From Variovorax sp. EL159 (lineage in GTDB: Bacteria > Pseudomonadota > Gammaproteobacteria > Burkholderiales > Burkholderiaceae_C), in assembly GCF_900100965.1 (NCBI RefSeq), contig NZ_FMUJ01000005.1:124001-188000 (forward strand): a stretch of 64,000 bases of DNA. Direction: 5' to 3'. Of the stretch, positions 26,252 through 35,080 are shown one piece after another. The notes under the pieces were generated by a model. It saw only the letters and a list, made by a program, of their open reading frames with translations. It was not told the DNA's origin and searched no databases. The position numbers were made by a program, and so were the translations under genes. Every line of letters starts with the position of its first letter. Positions within the stretch are counted from its first letter, which is position 1.

Positions 26252-27451
26252 ATGAAAACCAAAAGCCAGTTCCCCCAATTCCCCAGTGCGATCGCGCTTG
26301 CTGCTGCCCTCGTTCTCCTCTCGGCATGCGGTGGTGGAGGAGGTGGCGGCGGTGGCGCTCCGCTGATCGGCATCGCCCCGCCGCTTGCACCGGATACCAG
26401 CACTCCGACGAGTCCGCAGGTGCAGCCGCCCGTTGCCCCGCCGCCCTCTCAGCCCGGGACAGACGATCCCGCTGAAGGCGATGCCACCTCGACCATCGTC
26501 ACCTCGGTGCCGGCGCCGACCTATGCCGTGGACTCCGAGGAACTAGCCGCCTTCAACCTGCTGAACACCGAGCGCAGCCGCTGCGGATTCGGTCTGCTGG
26601 CACAGAACGCACATCTGGACATCGCGGCGGCCGGCCATGCCAACTACCTGCTGGTGAACAACATGGCTGGCCATATCCAGAACGCGTCGAAGTCGACAGC
26701 CTTCACCGGCGCCAACCAGGGCGATCGTGCCACGGCAGCCGGGTATCCCTGGAGGGTCATGCTCGACGATAACTCCGACGTCACTGGTGGCGCCGCCCAG
26801 GTGATAGCCGGCAAAGGCGTCGAGTCCGTCCGCAGCCTGTTGAGCGCCCCGTACCACGCTCTGGACTTGCTCAACGCGGTGCTGGACGTCGGCCTCTCGA
26901 TCAAGAGCAGCGATGATGTCGGCACGACCGCCAACTTTGGCCCCCGTACGATCTCGCAATACAACCTCGGCCTGGCTCAAACCGCGTTCTCGCAGAAGCC
27001 CAGCGGATTGGAGGTACAAACCTATCCGTGTGAGGGCACTACTGGCACGGCGTATCAGCTCAAGAACGAGCAGCCGAACCCGGTTCCAGGACGCGACTTG
27101 GCCGTCAATCCGGTCGGTCAGCCAATCATCGTAGCTGTTCGCCCTGGGCAGCTCATCACCATCCGGTCTGCCACGATGCTGAAGAAGTCGGACGGCTCCC
27201 CGGTGATGCTGCGCGCACCAATGCTGAAGGCGAACGACCCCAACTTCTTGGTCGATCCGAGCCGCGCGATCATCCTGCCGGATCAATCGCTCGAGCCGAA
27301 CACTGAATATATCGTGACCCTTACGGGGACAAACACCACTATGGCGGACTTCAACAACGGTAATCCGATCAGCACCGGTACCAATCCGGCGATCACGTCG
27401 AACACGGTGGGCTCGTTCTCGAAGACCTTCACGTTCAAGACGGGCAGTTGA
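26252..27451 (+). CDS. CAP-domain lipoprotein
   Basis: The ATG at 26252 gives 399 residues with a lipoprotein signal, ALVLLSACGGGG, ending at a cysteine followed by a run of nine glycines. A Pro/Ser/Thr-rich linker follows. Residues 95-265 (FNLLNTERSRCGFGLLAQN, HLDIAAAGHANYLLVNN, GHIQNAS) form a CAP (SCP-like) domain with the usual two histidines. The C-terminal 120 residues look like an Ig-like beta domain (NTEYIVTLTGTNTTM). It would be tethered at the outer membrane. This is cargo of the mobile element; CAP proteins bind lipids or ligands, and the target here is unknown. Confidence 0.8.
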   Translation: MKTKSQFPQFPSAIALAAALVLLSACGGGGGGGGGAPLIGIAPPLAPDTSTPTSPQVQPPVAPPPSQPGTDDPAEGDATSTIVTSVPAPTYAVDSEELAAFNLLNTERSRCGFGLLAQNAHLDIAAAGHANYLLVNNMAGHIQNASKSTAFTGANQGDRATAAGYPWRVMLDDNSDVTGGAAQVIAGKGVESVRSLLSAPYHALDLLNAVLDVGLSIKSSDDVGTTANFGPRTISQYNLGLAQTAFSQKPSGLEVQTYPCEGTTGTAYQLKNEQPNPVPGRDLAVNPVGQPIIVAVRPGQLITIRSATMLKKSDGSPVMLRAPMLKANDPNFLVDPSRAIILPDQSLEPNTEYIVTLTGTNTTMADFNNGNPISTGTNPAITSNTVGSFSKTFTFKTGS

Positions 27452-27660
27452 TCAGAGGCCTGACGCTCCAACCCGAGCGTGTGTTTCTCGGCGCTAGCTT
27501 GTTGTGCTGAACACGTCAGCAAACCCGCCGAGAAAGGAACCTTGGGGGATGGAGCGAAGGTACCATCCGGTCGGAAACAGCTATTCAGACTTTTCGGCCG
27601 AGCGCCGATTGGGCTAAACGTGGCTGCTCGGGGTTACCCTGAAATCTCTAGAAGAACCTA

Positions 27661-29844
27661 GTGAGGGCTCCTTTGTTGCACAGAAAACGATTTGAACTTG
27701 CGCTGGAAAGACTCGATGCCTCGCACTGGACGCGATTCGAGCAGCTAGCGTCAGCTTTCCTTGCTCGAGATTTTCCAAATATCCGTACCGTCGCCAGCCC
27801 CGGCGGCGACGGAGGCCGGGACGCTGAGTTGTACTCGCCTGATGACGAGCCGACCGTTGTGCTCCAGTATTCGGTCACCCCCAACTGGAAGCCGAAGATC
27901 AAGGGCACGGCAAAAAGAGTCTCCACTAATCTGCCCAACGCGCGCGAACTGATCTATGTGACGAATCAGGTCATTGGAGCAAAAGCTGATGAGCTCCGAC
28001 GTGAAATACGGCGAGAGTACAAACTGTCGCTTGATATCCGTGATCGCTCTTACTTTCTAGATCGATATGCGAGCGATGGGCATCTCGAAGCTGTGGCTGC
28101 TCAACTCTCAAGTGAGGTCGTTGATCCATACCTTGAGGGCAAGGAGATTATCGAGCGCAAGGCTCAGGCGCTGTCAGAGGGAGAGTCGAGAGCGGCGCTC
28201 GTTTTCTTGGAGATGCAATGGGAAGACGACACGCGGGATAAAGGGCTAACACGTTTGGCCTTCGAGGCACTTGTTCGCACCGTGCTTCGCGGAACGACGG
28301 CCGAAAAGCGCATGTCAAAAGCCGCTGTCCATGCGGCTATCTGCAGTCACTTACCCGGACAGGCGGAGGCCTTTGTTGTTGGTGAGACCGACAAGGCCCT
28401 AGCGAGACTAACTAAGAAGTTCATCCGCCTGTTTCCTAACGAAGAATACTGCCTCACGCATGAGGAGACGGAGCGCATCAAAAGCCGTCTCGCAGAAACA
28501 GAAGCTCGCGACAACGCTCTCAATACTGCGATCGCCGAAGTACTTACTCAAGTTTTTACAGATACGGAGCTGCACCAAAATCCGTGCGCGAATCTGGCTC
28601 GACAATCGGTCGAGCAATTCCTATTTCAACGCGGCGAACTGTTTGTCGCAGCGCTCGATCGAGGTCAACTCGATCGACTTAGCTACGACCTCGTCAAAGA
28701 CATCTCAAAGGAGGCGTGGCGTGCCGCAGGTCTTGCGCGCAACGAAGCCTTGGAAGCAAAGCTCTCTGAGGCGGTCGAGAAGATTCTTACAGCGCCAGCG
28801 GGCGCGATTAGCGACTATCTAAAGAACCTCGGTGACGCATATACGCTGTTCGCATTTCTAAAGCAGACGCCCGACGTTCAGTCCGCAGTCCAGAAGATGT
28901 TCTCACACGGAGAGATCTGGTTGGACACATCGATGGTGTTGCCTCTTATCGCCGAAGATCTGGTTGAGGAGGAGCAGCGGCAGTTCCGACATCTTATTGC
29001 TGTCGCACGCGACACCGGATTGAAACTCAAGATAACTGACGGCGTACTCGAGGAGGTGGAAGCGCATACCCACAGAGCGTCTGTGTGTGCGAACAGCCGT
29101 CCAGGAGAGTGGCGAAGCAGCATTCCGTACTTGCTCGCATACTACGTATCAATGGGGCGGGGTGTACAAGGGTTCTCAACCTGGCTCCAAAAAATTCGTG
29201 GCAACGTCCAACCAACGCAGGACATCGCGGACTTCCTGCAGCAGTTTTTTGGAATTGAGCGTCAGGACATTGCGCAGGACGCGAATAAGCTAGAAGAGCG
29301 CTACCGATTGGCAATCAAGGAGGCATGGGCCAACGTTCATCTAGATCGCCGACTCAGAGGTGGCGATGACATTGATCCCAATTTGGCTCTTCGACTGGCG
29401 GAGCATGACACCGAGAACTATGCCGGAGTGCTTCAACGGCGTAAGCAAGAGGGTGCGTCGGCGCTCGGATTTACTTCTTGGTGGCTGACGCTCGATCACA
29501 TGGCATTTGGCATCAATAGACGCGTTGCGGAGCGGCTTGGCGGGCGCCCAATTCCGTCTCCAGCTATGAGCGCGGACTTCCTCACAAATTATCTCGCTTT
29601 CGGCCCACTGCGCAACAAGGCGTCCAGAAGCAGCGTGAAGGTTCTGCCAGTTGCATTTGATGCGAGCATCACAGAACTCACCCCCGATCTCATCGAGATC
29701 GCGAAGCGGACACGCGAACAGTCGGTAGATCAGGAGGAATATGTAATTCGAAGACGAGTTAGAGATGCACTTGATATGGCGAGAAGGCGAACTGGACGCA
29801 TCACCGAGCGTGGCCTGCGAACTCCAGATGAAGGCCGACGGTGA
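27661..29844 (+). CDS. Two-nuclease protein: Mrr-like N-terminus and PIN-like C-terminus
   Basis: GTG at 27661 opens a 727-residue protein of lower GC than its neighbours. Residues 22-115 contain FEQLASAFLA, SPGGDGGRDAELYSP and VVLQYSVTPNW, the D...Q-x-(K) core of a Mrr-like PD-(D/E)XK domain, here with serine in place of the lysine. A long helical region follows (115-410). Residues 416-640 carry IWLDTSMVLPL, ITDGVLEEVEAH, RLAEHDTENYAG and SWWLTLDHM, the acidic spacing of PIN-like RNases. The combination of a DNA-nuclease-like sensor and a PIN effector in one chain looks like a defence protein. I know of no named system with this exact layout. It lies next to the XamI locus. Confidence 0.7.
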   Translation: MRAPLLHRKRFELALERLDASHWTRFEQLASAFLARDFPNIRTVASPGGDGGRDAELYSPDDEPTVVLQYSVTPNWKPKIKGTAKRVSTNLPNARELIYVTNQVIGAKADELRREIRREYKLSLDIRDRSYFLDRYASDGHLEAVAAQLSSEVVDPYLEGKEIIERKAQALSEGESRAALVFLEMQWEDDTRDKGLTRLAFEALVRTVLRGTTAEKRMSKAAVHAAICSHLPGQAEAFVVGETDKALARLTKKFIRLFPNEEYCLTHEETERIKSRLAETEARDNALNTAIAEVLTQVFTDTELHQNPCANLARQSVEQFLFQRGELFVAALDRGQLDRLSYDLVKDISKEAWRAAGLARNEALEAKLSEAVEKILTAPAGAISDYLKNLGDAYTLFAFLKQTPDVQSAVQKMFSHGEIWLDTSMVLPLIAEDLVEEEQRQFRHLIAVARDTGLKLKITDGVLEEVEAHTHRASVCANSRPGEWRSSIPYLLAYYVSMGRGVQGFSTWLQKIRGNVQPTQDIADFLQQFFGIERQDIAQDANKLEERYRLAIKEAWANVHLDRRLRGGDDIDPNLALRLAEHDTENYAGVLQRRKQEGASALGFTSWWLTLDHMAFGINRRVAERLGGRPIPSPAMSADFLTNYLAFGPLRNKASRSSVKVLPVAFDASITELTPDLIEIAKRTREQSVDQEEYVIRRRVRDALDMARRRTGRITERGLRTPDEGRR

Positions 29845-29979
29845 TCGCGCGTCGTTGACCGTATCCGCAATCCGTCATGCAGACAGCGCAGCAAATCTAT
29901 ATCTGTTTGTGATGGCTTAGCTGGTAGATGTTATCTCTCACTACATGGTCGGCCATCTCCATGGCGACCTTATAGAGAA

Positions 29980-30519
29980 TTACAACTGCACAGAAAGTTG
30001 CCAAGTCATGGATTTGGCACGGGCCAAGATTTCGGGGATCGACGTCATCAACAACTCGCCTGTGAGTTTGTTATAGAGAGCGACCTTGTGTCGCGTTTTC
30101 AGCACCTCAGCCGCTGCAATTTCGCTCTCGGTCAACGCGAAAAAGAAACCTGTGAAGCCTGCTTTCGTGCGTGCTTGGTTGGCGCTCTTAATCTCGATGA
30201 ATACCATCTCTGGCAAAGCAGCGCGAACTGCGGCAGGGTCACCCAAGTCGATGTGGCGCGGCATGGCAATCGCGTCGAAACTGGAGCCTTTGACCACGAC
30301 CCCGCTCTCCTCAAGAGCTAGGAGAAGTTCTTTTAGCTCTCGGCCGCGAGGTCTTGGAATCCAGTTTGCCATCGCGTCGAGCGCAGCCACTTCTCCGGCT
30401 GCTCCAGCTTGGTTTGCCAAGCGCGCAAGGTGCGCACGTTTCGCAGCGATGACTTCGAGAGGACTCACTTGGTAGGCTTGTACCAGTCGTCTTTCCTCTG
30501 ACTCTGAAGGCTCGCCCAT
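29980..30519 (-). CDS. PD-(D/E)XK-like small protein beside XamI
   Basis: A 179-residue protein starting at ATG 30519. Helical N-terminus, then SFDAIAMPRHI, MVFIEIKSAN and a lysine-rich region (KTRHKVALYNKL), giving the D...EIK core of restriction-like nucleases. It is 60 bp downstream of the XamI-type endonuclease gene on the same strand and so is probably the fourth gene of that operon. It may be a nicking or Vsr-like companion, or a separate nuclease. Confidence 0.6.
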   Translation of the reverse strand: MGEPSESEERRLVQAYQVSPLEVIAAKRAHLARLANQAGAAGEVAALDAMANWIPRPRGRELKELLLALEESGVVVKGSSFDAIAMPRHIDLGDPAAVRAALPEMVFIEIKSANQARTKAGFTGFFFALTESEIAAAEVLKTRHKVALYNKLTGELLMTSIPEILARAKSMTWQLSVQL

Positions 30520-30579
30520 CCCCGGCGCTGGCCCCCGCGGGATGTGTCATGGCAAGTCTGCTCGCGTCTCACGGCTTGT

Positions 30580-31488
30580 TCACTTGGTGCTAGCGATCCA
30601 GCCAATTAGCTCGGCGATGTCATGAGACCAGAAGATCGTCAAGCCACGGGCTTGTGCATCCTGCAGGTTATGAAGTTTGTATACCCCGCTGAGCACCGCT
30701 GCCGGTATGACCTGCACTGTCCCAAAGTCACTTTTCCATGAAACTGCTTTCACCGCAGCGTCGTTGTTCAATCGCTTGACCGAGTTCGTGGAGGAGTTCG
30801 AGACCTTGCATTCGATAGGCATGACGCGCCCATCCCAAAGACCAAGAACGATGTCCGCTTTTCTCGTCCCTAGTCGGCTCTCCGCGCAGAATTCACCGCG
30901 TCCTGGGGCTGCGGAGAGTACTGGGATGTCCCGCGTCGAAACGCGCCGGAGGCCCGCAGCCGCAAGCATTTCCATAACTTCTGTCTCTTGCTGATCCTTG
31001 TCTTCTGTTCGGCGCTTGGTCCCTGCCCGACTGGTGGCTAACAAGGCAGCAGAGGCGAGAACAGCGGCACTTCGCTCAGCCTCCGTAGGCTCCCGTCCTT
31101 CGGTCACCCATGGGAAGCGCCGTCGGTCAATTCCGTTGAGGATGATCTGCGCGATGCTTTTCGCCATCAACGGATTCGCTCGTAATTTTGACGGAGTCAG
31201 CACTGCATCTGCCAGGGTCTTGAGGTCATCTGCAGAAATCGGCGGACCAGGCAGATATCTCAGCACTTCAAGCTGATTTTTATCGGTGACAACATCAATC
31301 AGCTGGCTGTCCAGTTCCCTAAGGTCGACTGTGGACTCAAGCAATTCCTCGATGACGCTCTGATAGGCATCAAAGGCCTCGAGATATTCCTCGAGGGGCT
31401 CTTCCATTCGACGCTTTCGAAAAACCTCGATTGCCGCATTTCGCCCTTTTTCAAGCTGATCTTCGGTCCATACCGGCGGCTTGATCAT
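30580..31488 (-). CDS. XamI family type II restriction endonuclease
   Basis: A 302-residue protein. Residues 200-245 carry RGEFCAESRLGTRKADIVLG and RVMPIECKVSNS, giving the D...ExK catalytic site; the flanking helical layout and the neighbouring methyltransferase fit the XamI endonuclease family (expected target GTCGAC). The ATG at 31488 overlaps the methyltransferase stop by four bases. Start and length are typical of the family. Confidence 0.85.
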   Translation of the reverse strand: MIKPPVWTEDQLEKGRNAAIEVFRKRRMEEPLEEYLEAFDAYQSVIEELLESTVDLRELDSQLIDVVTDKNQLEVLRYLPGPPISADDLKTLADAVLTPSKLRANPLMAKSIAQIILNGIDRRRFPWVTEGREPTEAERSAAVLASAALLATSRAGTKRRTEDKDQQETEVMEMLAAAGLRRVSTRDIPVLSAAPGRGEFCAESRLGTRKADIVLGLWDGRVMPIECKVSNSSTNSVKRLNNDAAVKAVSWKSDFGTVQVIPAAVLSGVYKLHNLQDAQARGLTIFWSHDIAELIGWIASTK

Positions 31489-33134
31489 TGTGGTGTCGTC
31501 CCTTCCCAGGTCGCGAGGAGTGTGGGTCCGGGCACAAAGAGGCGTTCCATTTCGCCTGGTTCAAACTTTGTCAGGCCTCCGGCGTAGGTACGGCCATCGA
31601 TAACGCTGATACCCGTGGTCAGATAGTCAACGAGAGCTCTCAGCATGTCGTCATTGAGGGGCTCTCTGGGATAAAGACCGTGGGCGATGTTGATGTGTCT
31701 TGCCGAAACTAGGTTGCGGGTGAAGACTGGCGCACGTCTGGCCATATAGGTCGCAAGAACGGGCGCAGGCTTACGCAGGCCGACGGACCACCATGCTTTC
31801 CGATGGCTGGCGATGTAGCCAGAATGAGCGCCGTCTTTACGAGCCAAGCGGAGAAACCGTTCGATCGCCTTCTTGTCCGCCCCGTCGAACTCATCCAAGT
31901 TTTCCGGGAGATCCACGACAGAGCGCAAGCCCGTAGCGTCCTGAAGCACTTTTCCCGCAGAAATCAATTCGCGAGCCTTGGTGATCGTCGGAAACAAAAC
32001 CCGCTCCGGCAAGCCACCCGTGTGCTCGCCCGAGATCCAAATCTTGTTCGCCCCAGTGACTTGCCCGCGGTGTACACGGCACAACTCCCCAAGTTCAACA
32101 AAGCCGTCAGGACATTCACGCGCACCGTGGGTAAGGCGAGACCATCGGCTTTCCGCTTCGAGGCGCTCGCGACGCACTTCTTTTCCTCCCGAGAGATCCT
32201 TCAGATCCGAGAGCCGTTTCACGCGACGCAATCGAATGGAGTCCGGCTTGCTGCCAATGTCGAAAAACGTGATGGCGGCGGTGGTCGCCGCGTCGGGAAA
32301 TGGTGCGGCCGTCGGCTCCACGACGACAACGCCCTGTCCCCCCAACTTCGACAGGAACAGTTCGCGCACAAGCCTGCCGTAGTTCACGTCTAGCCACTCT
32401 GCTGCGGTGATAAGCGCGCCCGAATCACCGGGTTTGGCGTTGAGCACGGTGGCTAAGAAGAAATGCACATGGAGGCCTGCGAGCTGGCTGGCTTCGAGCC
32501 CGAGGCCTGCTGCTTTGGCTGCCAACCAAGCCTTCCACTTCGCGCCGATCTGATGATGGCGAACATAAGGAGGATTGCCGATGAAAAGCGAGCGCCCGTC
32601 GATTGGGGCCAGACCTTCGCGGTAGTCCTGTAGGACAATTTGACTGCGCTTTGCGAGGCCACTGGCAGCGAGGTTTGCGCGTGCAAGGATGGCGGCGAGG
32701 GGGTCGATTTCGAGGCCCACCAACTGAGCTTTGGGGAAAGCGGCTGCCGCTTCCAAAAGAAATCTTGCAGAGCCCACACCTGGATCGATGACGCGGGCCG
32801 GCGTAGGCCGCTCTTGCGCCCACTTAAGCATGGCTTTGACGATGCCAGGTGGCGTGTAGGTGGCTCCCAGATCGCGACGTTGTTCGGGACTTCTGATCTG
32901 ACCGAACAAGGTGCCCAGAGGGTCTTGGCCTTCGCGAATTTGGTCGCGAAGCGAAGATATCTTTTTCTTGTCGGCGACTGGGTCAGCTTGCTGGGCGAGT
33001 TCTTGCTCCTGCTCGGACCAACCGGCAACACCAGCGGCCCCCAACTGCAGAGCGGCAGAAAGCAACTGCTTCTCTGTCCAAAGCGGTTCCGATGGCTCTT
33101 CTTTGATTGCTTTGCTGCTACGTGCTACGGTCAT
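31485..33134 (-). CDS. XamI-associated N6-adenine DNA methyltransferase
   Basis: A 549-residue methyltransferase. The AdoMet-binding motif is RVIDPGVGSARFL near residue 115, and the catalytic motif NPPYVRHH near residue 185 marks an amino methyltransferase (N6-adenine class). The C-terminal half is target recognition. It protects the element's own DNA from the partner endonuclease. It overlaps the small DNA-binding gene upstream and the endonuclease gene downstream, each by ATGA. The order regulator, methyltransferase, nuclease is typical for controlled expression. Confidence 0.9.
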   Translation of the reverse strand: MTVARSSKAIKEEPSEPLWTEKQLLSAALQLGAAGVAGWSEQEQELAQQADPVADKKKISSLRDQIREGQDPLGTLFGQIRSPEQRRDLGATYTPPGIVKAMLKWAQERPTPARVIDPGVGSARFLLEAAAAFPKAQLVGLEIDPLAAILARANLAASGLAKRSQIVLQDYREGLAPIDGRSLFIGNPPYVRHHQIGAKWKAWLAAKAAGLGLEASQLAGLHVHFFLATVLNAKPGDSGALITAAEWLDVNYGRLVRELFLSKLGGQGVVVVEPTAAPFPDAATTAAITFFDIGSKPDSIRLRRVKRLSDLKDLSGGKEVRRERLEAESRWSRLTHGARECPDGFVELGELCRVHRGQVTGANKIWISGEHTGGLPERVLFPTITKARELISAGKVLQDATGLRSVVDLPENLDEFDGADKKAIERFLRLARKDGAHSGYIASHRKAWWSVGLRKPAPVLATYMARRAPVFTRNLVSARHINIAHGLYPREPLNDDMLRALVDYLTTGISVIDGRTYAGGLTKFEPGEMERLFVPGPTLLATWEGTTPQ

Positions 33135-33331
33135 TTGACCTTCTCGGGCTGAGCCGGATCTCTTGAATTGGAAAACAAAGACTGCTGTAACCCGCCACGC
33201 TCGCGCGTGACGTAGTCACGCATGAAGTCCCGCAAAACGTCTGCAGCATGCCTGCCTTGAAGGCGGCATGTCCCTACAAACTCCTCGCGAAGTTCCTTCT
33301 CTACGCGGACTCGGAGGCCTGCATCTTTCAT
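33131..33331 (-). CDS. Small ribbon-helix-helix-like protein, likely controller of the XamI operon
   Basis: The ATG at 33331 gives 66 residues; the longer frame upstream is rich in Arg/Ser and not protein-like. The sequence GLRVRVEKELREEFVGTCRL then AADVLRDFMRDYV matches a ribbon-helix-helix DNA-binding fold. It overlaps the methyltransferase start as ATGA, so it is the first gene of the operon and may act as its control protein or as an antitoxin-like regulator. Confidence 0.7.
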   Translation of the reverse strand: MKDAGLRVRVEKELREEFVGTCRLQGRHAADVLRDFMRDYVTRERGGLQQSLFSNSRDPAQPEKVK

Positions 33332-33464
33332 GGCGCGGAGTCTAGCGGATGGATACACGAACGTACATCCATTCCTGTCACTCCGCGGCATGCGTTGGCA
33401 AGCCGAGGCTCTGGGTATCTTGATCAGACGGGGGTGACCGGTGCTCCGAAAATAGGTTGAGTCG

Positions 33465-33860
33465 CTAAGCAGCGAGCCGGACGCTGGCGGGGAGCGTGAA
33501 CAGGATTTCACCGCCGACAACAACGACATCGGTTGATTCCGACGGCGTATCGGCAATCGGCATACCGCGGGCTGCAGTGAATTTGAGGTAAGGGCGCGCC
33601 GATCGATTGGCAATCAGTTTGTAGCCGCCGACGAGGGTACGACGAGCTCTGATCGCCAGATCCGTCCGATCTATCGAAAGCGTGATTCGATCCTTGCCCG
33701 CCGTCCAGCCTGCCTTCTCAATCAGATCATCAGAAAACCGGAACAGCGTCTGTGTGCGTCCCTTGATACCGACTTCCGACCTCACCAGGACTCGGGTCGG
33801 TCCCATCGCGACGCGTTTGAGGCCAACGCGAGCAAGATCCTCAAATGATTCGAAGGCCAT
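33465..33860 (-). CDS. Hypothetical beta-rich protein
   Basis: A 131-residue protein with an AAGGAG site 6 nt before its ATG at 33860. The sequence is rich in beta strands (TRVLVRSEVGI, RTQTLFRFSDDLI, DVVVVGGEILFTLP). No family recognised. It follows the next upstream gene by 4 bp, so the two form an operon. Confidence 0.65.
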   Translation of the reverse strand: MAFESFEDLARVGLKRVAMGPTRVLVRSEVGIKGRTQTLFRFSDDLIEKAGWTAGKDRITLSIDRTDLAIRARRTLVGGYKLIANRSARPYLKFTAARGMPIADTPSESTDVVVVGGEILFTLPASVRLAA

Positions 33861-33862
33861 AT

Positions 33863-34264
33863 TTAAGCTCCTTCTTTCGTTACGCGATTGATGCTTCGGC
33901 GACCCTCTGAGTCAGGCTCGCCAAGCTCGAACCCCAGCTCACGGAGCCGGCCGTCGTAGGACACCGGTGCTAATCCGAGTTTTTGGAGCTTGTCGTCGAC
34001 CCGATTCATCATGTCTTGCATCGCCTCCGTCAACGCTTCCTGCTTTGACATGTCCAGCACACTCAACATGGCTTCGAACCGGGCCTGCAGTACGGGATTC
34101 ACGCGAAAGCACATGTTCTTCATGCCGATGGCCTCCGCCTGAACTTGATCTTGCTCAAGAAGTCGGCTGACGAAGTCATTGTTCCCGCGCCCGCTCAGGG
34201 AGGATTTGAACTGCAGCGCCTTAAGCGTCAGAAGTTCATCGAAGGTAAATCCGATCTCGTCCAT
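33863..34264 (-). CDS. Hypothetical DNA-binding-like protein of a two-gene operon
   Basis: ATG 34264 with GGAG 9 nt upstream is preferred to the start at 34297, which would lie in a repeat. The 133-residue protein is helical (FDELLTLKALQFKSSLSGRG, FRVNPVLQARFEAMLSVLDM). The middle resembles a ribbon-helix-helix unit of plasmid regulators. Two near-identical repeats lie just upstream, so it may repress its own operon. Confidence 0.6.
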   Translation of the reverse strand: MDEIGFTFDELLTLKALQFKSSLSGRGNNDFVSRLLEQDQVQAEAIGMKNMCFRVNPVLQARFEAMLSVLDMSKQEALTEAMQDMMNRVDDKLQKLGLAPVSYDGRLRELGFELGEPDSEGRRSINRVTKEGA

Positions 34265-34279
34265 GCTTGGCTCCAAGTA

Positions 34280-34382
34280 ATGCATGCAAAAGTGCATGGA
34301 TTACATGATATCAAGCGCTGGCGAACTTTGCAAGCACTGAAGGATTTTATGCATGCAAAGTGCATTTGATTGCATGGATTTT
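34280..34382. promoter_or_regulatory. Two operator-like repeats upstream of the 34264 gene
   Basis: ATGCATGCAAAAGTGCATGG (34280-34299) and ATGCATGCAAAGTGCATTTG (34350-34369) are near-identical, each built from inverted TGCAT words; a third TGCATGGATT lies at 34371-34380. The 70-bp spacing and place before the start suggest binding sites for an autoregulator. Confidence 0.55.
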
Positions 34383-34600
34383 TGAGAGCGACGTTCAGGT
34401 GGCCATGGAGATAGGGGAGTTGGTCATTGGTAGATGCTGCTGCGAGCGAGGCAGGACTGAAAGTCCACCGAGTTGGCAGGCGGGACGCGCTGGTGCTCTA
34501 AGGCCGGCCCGCCAGACTCGCTTTTTCGCATATGGAAAACAGGCCCCCCAGAGATTCTTCGGCCCGTGCTGCAATGGGACTTTCTGAAAGGAGATTTCCT

Positions 34601-34840
34601 GTGCAAACTGTTCTGGGCTGGCTTTCCCTTCGCGAACTCGACGAAGGCGAATCCGAAGAGACCTATATCCGTTACGCCGATGTGCAACGCGTCTCTGTGA
34701 AGGAGGGCCGCCGTGAGGACGAGGTGAACGTGCTGGTGCAGGCGCTGGGCCAGACCTACCTTCACTCCCGGTACGGGAGCAAGCGCGAGGCCGACAACGC
34801 AGCGATGCAGATCTTGAAGGACATTCAAGATATCAAGTGA
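34601..34840 (+). CDS. Small hypothetical protein
   Basis: GTG at 34601 is chosen because AAAGGAG lies 7-13 nt upstream; an in-frame ATG at 34532 lacks a good site. 79 residues: a beta-rich N-terminus (ETYIRYADVQRVSVKEG) and a helical end (KREADNAAMQILKDIQDI). No family recognised. It is the last plus-strand gene before the element B integrase. Confidence 0.6.
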   Translation: MQTVLGWLSLRELDEGESEETYIRYADVQRVSVKEGRREDEVNVLVQALGQTYLHSRYGSKREADNAAMQILKDIQDIK

Positions 34841-34886
34841 GTTGAACCTGAAGGGCCGTAAAGCAATGCGGCCTATTTCATAAAGA

Positions 34887-34904
34887 AAACCGCCTCATGG
34901 CGGT
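34887..34904 (+). terminator. Weak hairpin after the 79-residue gene
   Basis: AACCGCC and GGCGGTT pair around a 4-nt loop about 45 nt after the stop. The T-tract is poor, so its strength as a terminator is doubtful. Confidence 0.35.
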
Positions 34905-35080
34905 TGTCGATATTCATCTGGACGTTCCTTTCGAGGTGACCGCCCGCAGGCCCGAAAGGAAGGGGGGAGGGGCCGGGGAGATGAACCGGCCAAGCCCGCG
35001 GGCGATCAACTGATAGTCTTGGCGAAACGCACCGGTTGCGAGTGCGACACAAGTGCAGCATGGATGCGACGGAGCGTTTG

